The notes beneath the pieces were generated by a model. The model searched no databases, had not been told where the DNA came from, and worked only from the letters and a program-made list of their open reading frames with translations. From NCBI GenBank assembly GCA_963820795.1, contig CAWGBJ010000009.1, forward strand, positions 1-64,000: 64,000 nucleotides of DNA. The letters are read 5' to 3'. Of this stretch, positions 45,917-55,292 are shown piece after piece; position 1 is the first letter of the stretch; each line of letters begins with the position of its first letter. The translations under genes were made by a program, and so were the position numbers. Origin of the DNA: Roseiarcus sp963820795 (GTDB lineage: Bacteria; Pseudomonadota; Alphaproteobacteria; Rhizobiales; Beijerinckiaceae).

Positions 45917-46330
45917 ATCCTCCTTGGCGGTTTCCTCGGGAGGAGCCAGGGAGACCACGAGGTCGACAATCCGGCGGCGCACTTTCGGATCGGAAATTCT
46001 GATAAAGGCGCGGTTGAGCTGAAGTCCCTCCGAACTCGAAAGGAATGTAATGTCGAAGGGCGGCGCAGACGAGTCGCTGAAGCCGCCGTCGCTGGAGGTT
46101 GCTGTCGGCGCGCCCTCGAGGAAAAACTGAATGTTGGTGTCGAGGACTTCGGCGGCCTGCCTAAGTCGTGTGGCGCTGATTCGATTCGCGCCCTTTTCGT
46201 ATTTCTGGATTTGCTGGAACGTGACGCCAAGATGCTGACCCAGCTTGCCCTGACTCAACCCGAGCATCACCCGGCGCATCCGCAACCGCGCCCCGACATA
46301 GACGTCGACCATGTTTGATCGATTGTTCAT
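45908..46330 (-). CDS. XRE-family helix-turn-helix regulator
   Basis: This is a 140-residue DNA-binding protein. The Cro/CI HTH spans residues of about 13 to 68 (RMRRVMLGLSQGKLGQHLGVTFQQIQKYEKGANRIS). The C-terminal part ISDPKVRRRIVDLVVSLA matches a rhizobial family that sits between lnt and metK. Its position next to metK is conserved in many Hyphomicrobiales. Its targets are not established here. Confidence 0.9.
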   Translation of the reverse strand: MNNRSNMVDVYVGARLRMRRVMLGLSQGKLGQHLGVTFQQIQKYEKGANRISATRLRQAAEVLDTNIQFFLEGAPTATSSDGGFSDSSAPPFDITFLSSSEGLQLNRAFIRISDPKVRRRIVDLVVSLAPPEETAKEDVR

Positions 46331-46452
46331 GGCTTCCCGTGTTCCACACTTTCTCGGCGGTGTGTCGCTGCCGCCAGCGGTTGCATTCCCCTAGGGAATA
46401 ATCGACACTCGTGTGGCGCGCAAGGGAGGAGATCTGCAATCCCAGGTTTCCT

Positions 46453-48090
46453 TCACACCCGTCGCTTCGCAGCAAGGGCCGCGGTCAGGAGAGCCAGCGC
46501 GATCAGGGCCGCTCCGAGCGATCCGAAGCGGGATTGCCAGGTCGGCGGCAGAGGTTTCGGCAACCCGGCGTCCAGCACAGTTTCGACGCCGAGCGGCGTG
46601 ACCGCGATTTCCCGGCCGAACCCATCGACGACTGCCGAGACGCCCGAGTTGGCGGCGCGCGCCAGCGGAAGCCCGAGTTCGATCGCCCGCAGTCGCGCCT
46701 GCGCATAATGCTGGTAGGGCCCCGGGGTCAGTCCGAACCAGGCGTCGTCGGTCACGTTCAAGAGCCAGCCCGGCCGCTCTGCGCCCGAGAGGGCGTCGCC
46801 GATCTCGATCGGAAAGATCGCTTCGTAGCAGATCAGCGGCATGGCGAGCGGCAACCCAGGGACCCGGAGAACCCGCGGACCTGAACCGGGCGAAAAACCG
46901 CCCGGAACGTCGACGAACAGCGTTATGCCGGTTGCGTCCAGCACGCTCTCGAACGGCACATATTCGCCAAACGGCACCAGATGGAGCTTGTCGTAGCGTT
47001 CGGGCGTCAGTCCCCGCCGGTCGAGAACCTCGATCGAATTGTAATAGCGCGCCTCGCCGCCGCTTCCTTCCACACGGGCCGCGCCGGTGATCAGCGTCTG
47101 GCCGCCGCGCAGAAAATCGGCGATGTCGCCGATCGCGCCGGCGTCGCGGGAAAGGATGAAGGGGAACGCCGATTCTGGCCAGATGAGATGCGTGACGTCC
47201 CGGACGCCGGCGTGGTCCAGCCCTCCATAGCGATCGGAAAGCTCGAGATAGCGGCGGAGGATGGCGTCCTTGTTTTCCGGGGCGAAGGCGGCGCCTTGCG
47301 AAATGTCGGGCTGGATCAGGCGCAACTTGACCCCGGGTACGGTCGGGCTGGCGGGGGCGGTCAGCCTCAAGGCGCCGAAGCCCGCGATCAGCGTCAGGGC
47401 GAGCGCGGCGCCGATCGTCGGCGCGATGGCCGGACGCGCCGCAGGCGAACGCCACAGAGTCGCCGGAGCCGCAAAAATCGCAATCGCAAGGAAGGTCAGT
47501 CCATGCAGGCCGACAAGCGAGGCGGTCTGGGCGAGCGTCAGATTGGCCCCGAGCGCCATTCCGGCGTCATTCCAGGGAAAGCCGGTGAAGGCTAGCCCCC
47601 GGGCCCATTCGCTGACGCCAAGACCGAAGGCGAACGCCAAGACCCGCAATGGGCCAGGGGACCACACCAGTCGGGCCAAGGCGAATCCGGCCCCGGAAAA
47701 GACCGCGAGACCCGCCGGCAGGGCCAGAACGGCCAGCGGCAATGCCCAGGCGAACTTTTCAGCGTCGACGAGCACGGCCGAGCCGACCCACCACAGGCCG
47801 CAAAGAAAGTAGCCGAGGCCCCACCACCAGCCCGCGCCGAATGCCGCCCGGAGGCGGGTCGCCAGGCCTCGCCCGTCGGCCGAGCCGTCGATCAGCCAGA
47901 CGGCGGCGCTCATCGGCACGATCATCAAGCCGAAGAGCGAGAACGGCGGCAGGGCGAGCGCGCCGATCCCCCCGCAGGCGAAGGCGACCGCTCGCCTTGG
48001 CCAGCCGCGCGAGAGCGCGACGCGATCCGCCAGCGACGCGATCAGGCTCGCTCCCGGGGCGGCATTGACGGCGGCTAGGGTTGTCGGCAT
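46453..48090 (-). CDS. lnt: apolipoprotein N-acyltransferase
   Basis: Lnt adds the third acyl chain to lipoproteins in the inner membrane. The start at ATG 48090 gives 545 residues with several hydrophobic helices in the first 230 residues and a nitrilase-like periplasmic domain. The catalytic residues are visible as Glu306 (IWPESAFP), Lys368 (DKLHLVPFGEY) and Cys421 (ICYEAIFP). A C-terminal helix (LGAALIALALLTAAL) follows. It belongs to the phoH-ybeY-corC-lnt block. Confidence 0.95.
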   Translation of the reverse strand: MPTTLAAVNAAPGASLIASLADRVALSRGWPRRAVAFACGGIGALALPPFSLFGLMIVPMSAAVWLIDGSADGRGLATRLRAAFGAGWWWGLGYFLCGLWWVGSAVLVDAEKFAWALPLAVLALPAGLAVFSGAGFALARLVWSPGPLRVLAFAFGLGVSEWARGLAFTGFPWNDAGMALGANLTLAQTASLVGLHGLTFLAIAIFAAPATLWRSPAARPAIAPTIGAALALTLIAGFGALRLTAPASPTVPGVKLRLIQPDISQGAAFAPENKDAILRRYLELSDRYGGLDHAGVRDVTHLIWPESAFPFILSRDAGAIGDIADFLRGGQTLITGAARVEGSGGEARYYNSIEVLDRRGLTPERYDKLHLVPFGEYVPFESVLDATGITLFVDVPGGFSPGSGPRVLRVPGLPLAMPLICYEAIFPIEIGDALSGAERPGWLLNVTDDAWFGLTPGPYQHYAQARLRAIELGLPLARAANSGVSAVVDGFGREIAVTPLGVETVLDAGLPKPLPPTWQSRFGSLGAALIALALLTAALAAKRRV

Positions 48091-48133
48091 TGCGCTCGCG
48101 GGTTTCGTAAACGTCCAGGCGGCGTTGCTGGCG

Positions 48134-49141
48134 CTATCGCTCTTCGCCCGGCTTGACGGCCGGCGCAAGCGCTGCGGCTCTCGCTCCGTCCGCCGCAAGC
48201 GGCCAGATCTTCAGTCGTTTGACCCGTCTCGGATCGGCGTCCAGCACCTCATACTCGAACTGACCCGGTCCGCGGAGAATTTCTCCGCGGTCGGGAACTC
48301 GTCCCGCAGAGGCGGTCACGAGGCCGCCGATGGTGTCGACCTCCTCGGCGTCGGCGAGCGAGGCGAAATCGAACCCCATCGCCTCGGAGACGTCGTCGAG
48401 CGAAGCGCGCGCCTCGACGACAAAGGCGCCGTCGCCGGCAGGATGAAGGTCCGGCGGTTCGGTCTCGTCGTGTTCGTCCTCGATGTCGCCGACGATCGAT
48501 TCGACCACGTCCTCGATCGACACCAGCCCGTCGGTGCCGCCATACTCGTCGATCACCAGCGCCATGTGGGTGCGCGAGGCCTGCATTTTCAAAAGAAGAT
48601 CGAGCGCCGGCATCGACGGCGGCGCGTAGAGCACCGGCCGCAAGATGCTCGCGGCCGACAGGGGCATGTCGAGGCTCAGCTCGGGCCTCTCCGGCGCGGC
48701 GGCCTCTCCGTCCGCCACGCCGAGCCCGAAGCGCGGATCCGCGGCGAGGAAGATGACGAAGTCCCGGATATGAATCATGCCGCGAGGATCGTCCAGCGTC
48801 TCCTCGTACACAGGCAGGCGCGAATGACCGGCGGTCCGGAACAGGTCCAGCACGTCGCGCAGCGGCGTGTCCAGCGCAAGCGCGACGATGTCGGCGCGCG
48901 GCACCATCACGTCGGCGACCTTGACGTCGTGCAGGGCCAGAACGTTCTTGAGAATCGCGCGTTCCTGCGGCGTGAACTCGGCGCCGACGCTCTCGAGCGC
49001 GTCCTCGATGTCGTCGCGTACGGAAGCCGGCGTCAGGCCGAACAGCGCGCGAAACCGCTCGAACAGCCCGGGATGGTGTTCGCGCGAAAGCGTCGGGCGG
49101 GGCCGATCCGCTGCGTGAGCTTCGTCCTGTCTCTCGCTCAT
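48134..49141 (-). CDS. CorC/TlyC-like CBS-domain protein
   Basis: This is a 335-residue cytoplasmic protein with two CBS motifs (VADVMVPRADIVALALDTPL and the segment around MALVIDEYGGTDGLVSIEDVVESIVGDIEDEHD) and a C-terminal CorC_HlyC (transporter-associated) domain after about residue 250. The N-terminal DUF21 membrane domain of larger CorB-type relatives is absent, as in E. coli CorC/YbeX. It overlaps ybeY by 4 nt, the same pairing as ybeY-ybeX in E. coli. It is often annotated as hemolysin. Confidence 0.9.
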   Translation of the reverse strand: MSERQDEAHAADRPRPTLSREHHPGLFERFRALFGLTPASVRDDIEDALESVGAEFTPQERAILKNVLALHDVKVADVMVPRADIVALALDTPLRDVLDLFRTAGHSRLPVYEETLDDPRGMIHIRDFVIFLAADPRFGLGVADGEAAAPERPELSLDMPLSAASILRPVLYAPPSMPALDLLLKMQASRTHMALVIDEYGGTDGLVSIEDVVESIVGDIEDEHDETEPPDLHPAGDGAFVVEARASLDDVSEAMGFDFASLADAEEVDTIGGLVTASAGRVPDRGEILRGPGQFEYEVLDADPRRVKRLKIWPLAADGARAAALAPAVKPGEER

Positions 49142-49629
49142 TCGTCGATGACGCTGTCCGCGTAAGGGTCGGCGACACCCAGTCGCGCCAATATTCGTTT
49201 CTCGAGCGCTTCCATGCGCTCGGCCTCCCGCTGCGTTTGATGGTCGTATCCGATCAGATGCAAAAATCCATGCGCAACCAGATGGCGGTAGTGGTCGGCG
49301 AGCGCGACGCCCGACTCCCCGGCTTCGCGCTCAAGCGTCTCGTAGGCGAGCGCGATGTCGCCGAGCAGCGGCGGTTCCCGGCAGCAGCCGTTGGATGGCG
49401 CCGCCGGAAACGACAGCACGTTCGTCGCCTTGTCCAGCCCGCGCCAGCGGGCGTTCAGCGCGCGAACTCCGGCGTCGTCGCTGAGGCAAAGGCTGACCTC
49501 CGCGCCGTCCCGTATCGCAACGTCGGCTTCGTCGGCGCAGGCGGCGATCGTCTCGCGGGCGATTGCGCGGGCGCGCGGCAGGCCGCGCCACAGCGCCGAA
49601 GGCACGCTGATGTCGAGCAAAACCTTCAT
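49138..49629 (-). CDS. ybeY: endoribonuclease YbeY (rRNA maturation factor)
   Basis: YbeY is a single-strand metallo-RNase in 16S rRNA 3' end maturation and ribosome quality control. The 163-residue protein has the zinc motif HGFLHLIGYDH, with His120, His124 and His130. ADEVSLCLSDDAGVRALNARWRG-like sequence (EVSLCLSDDAGVRALNARWR) matches the family N-terminal half. Its ATG overlaps the phoH stop by 4 nt and its stop overlaps the corC start. Confidence 0.95.
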   Translation of the reverse strand: MKVLLDISVPSALWRGLPRARAIARETIAACADEADVAIRDGAEVSLCLSDDAGVRALNARWRGLDKATNVLSFPAAPSNGCCREPPLLGDIALAYETLEREAGESGVALADHYRHLVAHGFLHLIGYDHQTQREAERMEALEKRILARLGVADPYADSVIDE

Positions 49630-50735
49630 CTGCCCGCGGACGATTGTCCCTCGCGCTCATAGGCTTCGACGATCTGTCGGACGAGATCGTGCCGCACGAC
49701 GTCGACATGGGTGAAGCGAACGTGGCCGACGCGTGGAATGGAAGTCAGCAGGCGGATCGCTTCCCCGAGCCCCGACTTCTGCCCGGGAGCGAGGTCGGTC
49801 TGCGTCGGATCGCCATTGATGATCATGTGCGACCCTTCGCCGAGCCTGGTCAGGAACATCTTCATTTGCATCGCGGTCGCGTTCTGCGCCTCGTCCAGCA
49901 GCACCGCGGCCTTCGACAGCGTGCGGCCGCGCATGAAGGCGAGCGGGGCGATCTCGATCATTCCCGTCTGGATGCCACGCTCGACCATGCGCCCGTCCAT
50001 GAAGTCGTACAGCGCATCGTAGATTGGGCGGAGGTAAGGGTCGACCTTGTCGCGCATGTCGCCGGGCAGGAAGCCGAGCCGTTCGCCAGCTTCGACGGCG
50101 GGTCGCGACAAGACCAGGCGCTCGACCAATCCCTGCTCAAGGAGCGAGACGGCGTGGCCGACCGCGAGCCATGTTTTCCCGGTTCCCGCCGGCCCCTCCG
50201 CGAACACCAGCTCGTATTTGCGCAAGGCCGCGAGATAGCGGTCCTGCGCAGCGCTGCGGGCGCGCACGACGCCGCGCTTGCGCGTCTTGATGACGCCGAA
50301 ACTGTCCTTCGTTCCGTCTTCGCCGGGGAAGAGGAGCCCCTGGTAGGCGCTTTCGGCGATCGCCCCTTCGACGTCGCCTTCGCTCGCCGGCTGACCGAGC
50401 TTGACCCGCTCGTAAAGCATCTCGAAGACGCGACGCGCATGCTCGCTCGCCTCGCGCGGACCCTTGATGACGACTTGGTTGCCGTTAGCGTAAGCGGAAA
50501 CGCCGAGGCTGCGCTCTATCCGGGCGATGTTCTGATCATAATGGCCAAACACCACGGATGCGGCGGCGTTGTCGGGAAAGGCGATGGAGATTTCGCCGGG
50601 TTTGGAGTCTCGGAGCGTCGGATTCAACGTGGGGGGAGCGGCGGCGATGCGCGACGGCGACGAATCCTGCGGCTTCAAATCGGCTCTCTCCCTTGGTTCC
50701 TGTCCCGGGCTCGAATCGTCCTGCACGCCGATCAA
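49626..50735 (-). CDS. phoH: PhoH-like ATPase
   Basis: This is a 369-residue P-loop protein. Walker A is GPAGTGKTWLA with Lys187, Walker B is AVLLDEAQNAT, and INGDPTQTDLAPGQKSGL is the family sensor motif. The first 45 residues are Ser/Pro/Asp-rich and atypical, so a downstream start is possible. An N-terminal KH-like region (SYAYANGNQVVIKGPREAS-like) precedes the ATPase. It is clustered with ybeY in most bacteria, suggesting an RNA-related role. Confidence 0.92.
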   Translation of the reverse strand: MIGVQDDSSPGQEPRERADLKPQDSSPSRIAAAPPTLNPTLRDSKPGEISIAFPDNAAASVVFGHYDQNIARIERSLGVSAYANGNQVVIKGPREASEHARRVFEMLYERVKLGQPASEGDVEGAIAESAYQGLLFPGEDGTKDSFGVIKTRKRGVVRARSAAQDRYLAALRKYELVFAEGPAGTGKTWLAVGHAVSLLEQGLVERLVLSRPAVEAGERLGFLPGDMRDKVDPYLRPIYDALYDFMDGRMVERGIQTGMIEIAPLAFMRGRTLSKAAVLLDEAQNATAMQMKMFLTRLGEGSHMIINGDPTQTDLAPGQKSGLGEAIRLLTSIPRVGHVRFTHVDVVRHDLVRQIVEAYEREGQSSAGR

Positions 50736-50744
50736 AGCCTCCTT

Positions 50745-52154
50745 TTACGACGGGGGCGAGACAATTCGTCCCTTGAGCGAATTCGGCCCGGCGGCCAGGA
50801 TCTCGATCTCGGCCATGGCGCCGATCCAGGACAGCTCGCCCTCGGCGAACGTCGCCTGCATATACGGGGTGCGGCCGGCGACCTGGCCCTCGCGCCGGCC
50901 GCGCTTCTCCAACAGGACCTCAAAGCGCCGACCGACGCACGCCTGGTTGAAGGCCTGCCGTTGGCGCTCGAGCAGGGCCTGCAGCTCGGTCAGACGCGCG
51001 ATTTTCACGGTCGCGTCGATCTGGCCGTCCATCGAGGCGGCGGGCGTGCCGGGCCGAGCAGAATATTTGAAGGCGTAGGACGAGGCGTACCCGACCTTGC
51101 GCACAAGATCGAGAGTCGCCTCGAAGTCGGCCTCGGACTCGCCGGGATAGCCGACGATGAAGTCGGACGAGAACGCTATGTCGGGGCGCGCGGTCCGCGC
51201 AGCCGACACGATGTCGAGGTAATCGCTAACCGTGTGCCGCCTGTTCATCGAGGCCAGGATCCGATCCGATCCCGACTGGATCGGAAGATGCAAGTAAGGC
51301 GCCAGGGCCTCGACCTCCCGGTGGGCAGCCATCAGATCTTCGCCCATATCGTTCGGGTGAGAGGTGGCGTAGCGCACGCGTCGGATCCCCGCAACCGCCG
51401 CCGCAGCGCGAATGAGGCCAGCGAGTCCGACCGGCCGCCCCTCGCCATCGGCACCATGATAGGCGTTCACGTTCTGCCCGATCAGAGTGACTTCACGCAC
51501 CCCCGCGCGCGCCAGCTGCGCGATTTCCTCGAGGATTGCGCCGACTGGCCGGGAGACCTCGACGCCGCGCGTATAGGGGACGACACAGAAAGAGCAGAAC
51601 TTGTCGCAGCCCTCCTGGACGGTGACGAAAGCGGCAACGCCGCGGCGAGCGACCGCTTCCCGCGGGCTCGGCGGCAACCGCGCAAACTTGTCCTCCACGG
51701 GAAATTCGGTGTCGATCACGCCGGAACGAACTTGCGCCTCACGCAAGAGTTCCGGCAGACGATGGTAGCTCTGCGGGCCGACGACCACGTCGACGGCGGG
51801 CTGCCGACGCAGGATTTCGGCGCCTTCCGCCTGGGCGACGCAACCGGCGACGACGAGAGTGATCCGGCGGCCCCGCTCCCGCTGCGCCTCTTTCAGCTCC
51901 CGCAGCTTCCCGAGCTCGGAAAAGATTTTCTCCGATGCTTTCTCGCGAATATGACAGGTGTTCAGAACGATGAGGTCGGCGTCCTCCGGCGTCATCGCCT
52001 CGGCATACCCTTCGCCTGCCGCCAGATCCGCCATCCGGTTGGAATCATAGACATTCATCTGGCAACCGAACGACTTGACGAACGCCTTTCGGCCTTCAGA
52101 TCGCGCAATCGCCTCGCGCGGAAGGCCATCATCATACGGCGTGTGTTTGCTCAA
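50745..52154 (-). CDS. miaB: tRNA-2-methylthio-N6-dimethylallyladenosine synthase
   Basis: MiaB adds a methylthio group to i6A37 of tRNAs. The 469-residue protein has the N-terminal MTTase domain with cluster cysteines Cys31 (SFGCQMN), one in NTCHIREKA and one in VAGCVAQ. The radical SAM motif CDKFCSFC has Cys183, Cys187 and Cys190. A C-terminal TRAM domain is present after about residue 385. The start overlaps the plsC 3' end by 23 bases. Confidence 0.97.
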   Translation of the reverse strand: MSKHTPYDDGLPREAIARSEGRKAFVKSFGCQMNVYDSNRMADLAAGEGYAEAMTPEDADLIVLNTCHIREKASEKIFSELGKLRELKEAQRERGRRITLVVAGCVAQAEGAEILRRQPAVDVVVGPQSYHRLPELLREAQVRSGVIDTEFPVEDKFARLPPSPREAVARRGVAAFVTVQEGCDKFCSFCVVPYTRGVEVSRPVGAILEEIAQLARAGVREVTLIGQNVNAYHGADGEGRPVGLAGLIRAAAAVAGIRRVRYATSHPNDMGEDLMAAHREVEALAPYLHLPIQSGSDRILASMNRRHTVSDYLDIVSAARTARPDIAFSSDFIVGYPGESEADFEATLDLVRKVGYASSYAFKYSARPGTPAASMDGQIDATVKIARLTELQALLERQRQAFNQACVGRRFEVLLEKRGRREGQVAGRTPYMQATFAEGELSWIGAMAEIEILAAGPNSLKGRIVSPPS

Positions 52155-53043
52155 TACGGGTCTCCAGATGCCGCCTCCTATGTAGGCGCTTTTCCGCCGA
52201 AGGAAAATAACGCGGTCTCCAACGGGCCTCGGCGGCCAGTCGCCGAACTGCCGCCTCCGTCAGCGCCGTGGCGAATTTCCGGTCCATATCAGGCAAAACG
52301 CAAATCGGCGCTCCCACATGAACGTCGCAGGTCACTCCGCCGCCCCGGGCGAATTGAAAAAAGTGGCTAAGGAAGGTCATGTCGCCGTACCAGGCGACAC
52401 GCGGACGTTCGCCCCGTCCCATCGGCAATCCGGCCATGTACGAATAATCGAGATAGAGGGGCTGAATGACGGCGGCGACGCCGTCCTCGCCCCCCGCGGC
52501 CTGCCGCGCCGCCTCGAAGTGCGACGAGCGGAACCGCAGCAGGCGATTGCCGTCCCCGGTCGTGGCCTCCGCGAACAGGACGACAGGCGACCCCGCGCGC
52601 ATCGTCTCGGCAATCCTGGCGTTGGCCGCGGGGATGCAGGAGCGGCGCTCGCGGTCGATGTAGACGACGCCCTGCATGGCGACGAGCGCGCGGCCGGCAG
52701 GATGGTCGCCGACTTGCCTTTTGGCCAGAAAACTCATCGGCTCGAGCGAACCGAGGACCGGAATATCGAGCCAGGAGACATGGTTGGCGACGATCAGCTG
52801 TTTCGCCTCGACGGCGAGGGCGCCGTACAACCGCACCCGGACGCCGAGCCCGGCGCAAAGCAGGCGCTGGAACCAGACCGGCGTCCGACGGCCGACGCGC
52901 CAGCCGAATCTCTGCGCGATCCGCCGCGGCGGACCGAAAATCGCAATGAACGCGGCAAGCGCCAGGATCAGAACGACGAGCCGCATCGTGGTCGTGGCGG
53001 GAAACGCCGGACGGGTCCTCCGGGCGAGCACGACGGCGCTCAC
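52132..53043 (-). CDS. lysophospholipid acyltransferase (PlsC family)
   Basis: This is a 303-residue 1-acylglycerol-3-phosphate O-acyltransferase family protein. A membrane helix (about 22 to 38, LVVLILALAAFIAIFG) comes first. The catalytic NHVSWLDIP (motif I) is followed by PMSFLAKRQV and GVVYIDRERR (motifs II/III) and LFAEATTGDGN (motif III/IV). In rhizobia a homologue at this position (OlsA-like) can take part in ornithine-lipid or phosphatidate synthesis. Substrate choice cannot be read here. It overlaps rimI by 4 nt. Confidence 0.88.
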   Translation of the reverse strand: MSAVVLARRTRPAFPATTTMRLVVLILALAAFIAIFGPPRRIAQRFGWRVGRRTPVWFQRLLCAGLGVRVRLYGALAVEAKQLIVANHVSWLDIPVLGSLEPMSFLAKRQVGDHPAGRALVAMQGVVYIDRERRSCIPAANARIAETMRAGSPVVLFAEATTGDGNRLLRFRSSHFEAARQAAGGEDGVAAVIQPLYLDYSYMAGLPMGRGERPRVAWYGDMTFLSHFFQFARGGGVTCDVHVGAPICVLPDMDRKFATALTEAAVRRLAAEARWRPRYFPSAEKRLHRRRHLETRIEQTHAV

Positions 53044-53522
53044 GAGAGGGGTTTACGCATGACGACGGCGGTGGCGCGCGACCCGTCGCCGCGCCGATAG
53101 TAGCCGGAGCGTTGGCCGACCTTGTCGAAGCCGAGGCGGCGGTAAAGGGCGAGCGCCGGCGCGTTGTGCTCATCGACCTCGAGGAACATCGCCTGCGCCC
53201 CGGCATTGGCGGCCTGGCGCAACACTCCGGCGAGCAACGCCCGGCCGACGCCCCTGCCGCGCCACGCGGATGCGACCGCGATGGTCAGGATCTCGGCTTC
53301 GTCGGCGGCGAGTCGCGACAAGACGAAGCCGCGCAATGCGCCGCTCACCGGATCGAGCGCCGCAGCCGCGAGCGTCGTCGGCCGGGCGATGAGCGCGGCG
53401 ATTTCGTCGGCCGGCCACGGATGCGCGAATTCGGCGGCATGAAGGCGGGCGCAATCCGGCGCCTTGTCCGGCCGCAATGGCCGAATAACAGGCGGGGACG
53501 ATTTGCCGAGGCTGAAGAACAT
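53040..53522 (-). CDS. rimI: ribosomal-protein-alanine N-acetyltransferase (RimI-like)
   Basis: This is a 160-residue GNAT enzyme. The acetyl-CoA loop is in SAWRGRGVGRALLAGVLRQA (about 90 to 109), followed by AQAMFLEVDEHNAPALALYRRLGFDKVGQRSGYY, the RimI-type end. RimI acetylates the S18 N-terminus. Its place directly after tsaB is the standard order. The start is 15 bases after tsaB. Confidence 0.9.
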   Translation of the reverse strand: MFFSLGKSSPPVIRPLRPDKAPDCARLHAAEFAHPWPADEIAALIARPTTLAAAALDPVSGALRGFVLSRLAADEAEILTIAVASAWRGRGVGRALLAGVLRQAANAGAQAMFLEVDEHNAPALALYRRLGFDKVGQRSGYYRRGDGSRATAVVMRKPLS

Positions 53523-53537
53523 CGAAGATCTTCAAGT

Positions 53538-54227
53538 TCAGGCGGGCGCCCTGGCGATCGGCTCGCCAAGGTTCGGCCGGGCGTCGGGCGGCTTTATATA
53601 AAGCGGCCGGGCAGGATTGGCGGCGGAATCGAGGGCAAGGCCCATTCGCGCGACCGCGACGATGTCGGGCGCCGCAGCAGCGCCCTCGAGATCATAGGGC
53701 AGTCCGGCGCGGTGGGCTTCCGTCGACAGAAGCGCGGCGGCGTCGCCCGCCAGCAATGCCGGCCCCGCGCCAATTCCGCGCACGCATTCGCGCAGCGTAT
53801 CGCAGCGCGCCGGACCGAGCGGCCGGCCCGACGCTTCGAACAGCTGGAAATAGATCGAGCCATGGCGCGCGTCGATCGCGGCGGCGATGACTCCGGGCCG
53901 GGGCTCACTCAAGAGCGGCGCGGCCAAGGCGGCCAGCGTCGAAACGCCGACAACCGGAACGCCGAGCGCCAGTCCCATCGCGCGCGCCATCGCGAGGCCG
54001 ATCCGAATGCCGGTGAAGGAGCCCGGCCCGGTCGTGACCGCGATACGATCGAGCGTGGCGAATCCACCCTCGATGTCGCGCATTGCCTCCGCCACCATTG
54101 GCGCCAGGGCCTCCGCATGGCCGCGCGCCATCGGGCGGCTGACGACGGCCAGCGGATCGGCTCGGCCGCTCTCGACGACCGCGACCGAGGCTGCCCCGCA
54201 GGAGGCGTCAATCGCCAGAATGCGCAT
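53538..54227 (-). CDS. tsaB: tRNA threonylcarbamoyladenosine biosynthesis protein TsaB
   Basis: TsaB is the ASKHA-fold partner of TsaD in t6A37 formation. The 229-residue protein starts MRILAIDASCGAASVAVVE and has RIAVTTGPGSFTGIRIGLAMARAMGLAL, the family signature, and AAIDARHGSIYFQLF. It heads the rimI-plsC-miaB chain here, with argB 18 bases upstream on the same strand. Confidence 0.93.
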   Translation of the reverse strand: MRILAIDASCGAASVAVVESGRADPLAVVSRPMARGHAEALAPMVAEAMRDIEGGFATLDRIAVTTGPGSFTGIRIGLAMARAMGLALGVPVVGVSTLAALAAPLLSEPRPGVIAAAIDARHGSIYFQLFEASGRPLGPARCDTLRECVRGIGAGPALLAGDAAALLSTEAHRAGLPYDLEGAAAAPDIVAVARMGLALDSAANPARPLYIKPPDARPNLGEPIARAPA

Positions 54228-54245
54228 TTCGCCTCGCTCCCGCCT

Positions 54246-55130
54246 CTAACGCGTAATGAGCGTCCCCGCGCCGTGGTCGGTCAGGAGCTCGATCAGCACG
54301 GCGTGCGGAATTTGGCCGTCGAGGATGACAACGCCCTCGACGCCCTTCTCGATAGCGTAGATGCAAGTCTCGACCTTCGGAATCATTCCGCCGGTGATCG
54401 TGCCGTCGGCGATCAGGCTGCGGATGTCGTCGACTTTCAGCTCCTTGATGAGATGCTTGTTCCTGTCGAGGACACCGGGAACGTCGGTCAGGAACAGTAG
54501 ACGCTTGGCTCCGAGCGCGCCGGCGATCGCGCCGGCGAACGTATCGGCGTTGACGTTGTAGGTCTGGCCGTCGGCGCCCTGCGCGACCGGCGCGAGAACC
54601 GGGATGAGCTCGCGTCCGAGAATCTGCTCGAGCACCGTCATGTCGACCTTGTCCGGCTCGCCGACGAAGCCGAGATCGACGACGTCCTCTCCTTCGGCGT
54701 GCGGACGCGCGACCTTTCGCGCCATCACCATGTTGCCATCCTTGCCGCACAGGCCAATCGCCCTGCCGCCCTCAGCGTTGATCGAGCCGACGATCGATTT
54801 GTTGATGGAGCCGGCGAGCACCATTTCGACGATCTCGATCGTCGGCTTATCGGTCACCCTGAGGCCGTTGGAGAATTGCGATTCGATGCCGAGCTTCTTC
54901 AGCATCGAGCCGATCTGCGGCCCGCCGCCGTGCACCACAACGGGATTGATGCCCGACTGCTCCAGAAGCACCATATCCTTGGCGAAGTCGCGCGCCTTCT
55001 GCTCGTCGCCCATCGCGTGGCCGCCGTATTTGACTACGACCACCGCATCGTCATAGCGCAGCATGTGCGGCAACGCCTGCATCAGAATTTCCGATTTCTG
55101 CTGCGGCGAGGCGTTCAGGGCGTCAGTCAT
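54246..55130 (-). CDS. argB: acetylglutamate kinase
   Basis: ArgB phosphorylates N-acetylglutamate in arginine synthesis. The ATG at 55130 (MTDALN) is preferred because GGAG lies seven bases upstream; the in-frame start at 55151 is less likely. The 294-residue protein shows VVVKYGGHAMG (about 29 to 39), VVHGGGPQIGSMLKKLGI, NVNADTFAGAIAGALGAKRLLFLTDVPGVLD and GGMIPKVETC. It directly precedes tsaB, an unusual neighbour for this cluster. Confidence 0.95.
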   Translation of the reverse strand: MTDALNASPQQKSEILMQALPHMLRYDDAVVVVKYGGHAMGDEQKARDFAKDMVLLEQSGINPVVVHGGGPQIGSMLKKLGIESQFSNGLRVTDKPTIEIVEMVLAGSINKSIVGSINAEGGRAIGLCGKDGNMVMARKVARPHAEGEDVVDLGFVGEPDKVDMTVLEQILGRELIPVLAPVAQGADGQTYNVNADTFAGAIAGALGAKRLLFLTDVPGVLDRNKHLIKELKVDDIRSLIADGTITGGMIPKVETCIYAIEKGVEGVVILDGQIPHAVLIELLTDHGAGTLITR

Positions 55131-55292
55131 TGTCAGCTCCAGGGCCTTCAAGACCCAAGAGCGCTTCTAGCCGCTCGCCGGGCGAGGCTCAACGGCGGCC
55201 GCCATCGGCAATCATTTGACCGGGCCGTCTGTCGCGTCAATACTGTTGCAAGGCCAATCTGCGGAGCGGCCATCGTCCCAGGGAGGACAACG

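Noticed and set aside
49644..52370. A 908-codon plus-strand open frame across phoH and miaB
   Set aside because: It is antisense to two clearly conserved genes. Long antisense open frames are expected in G+C-rich DNA, and the translation has no recognisable domain.
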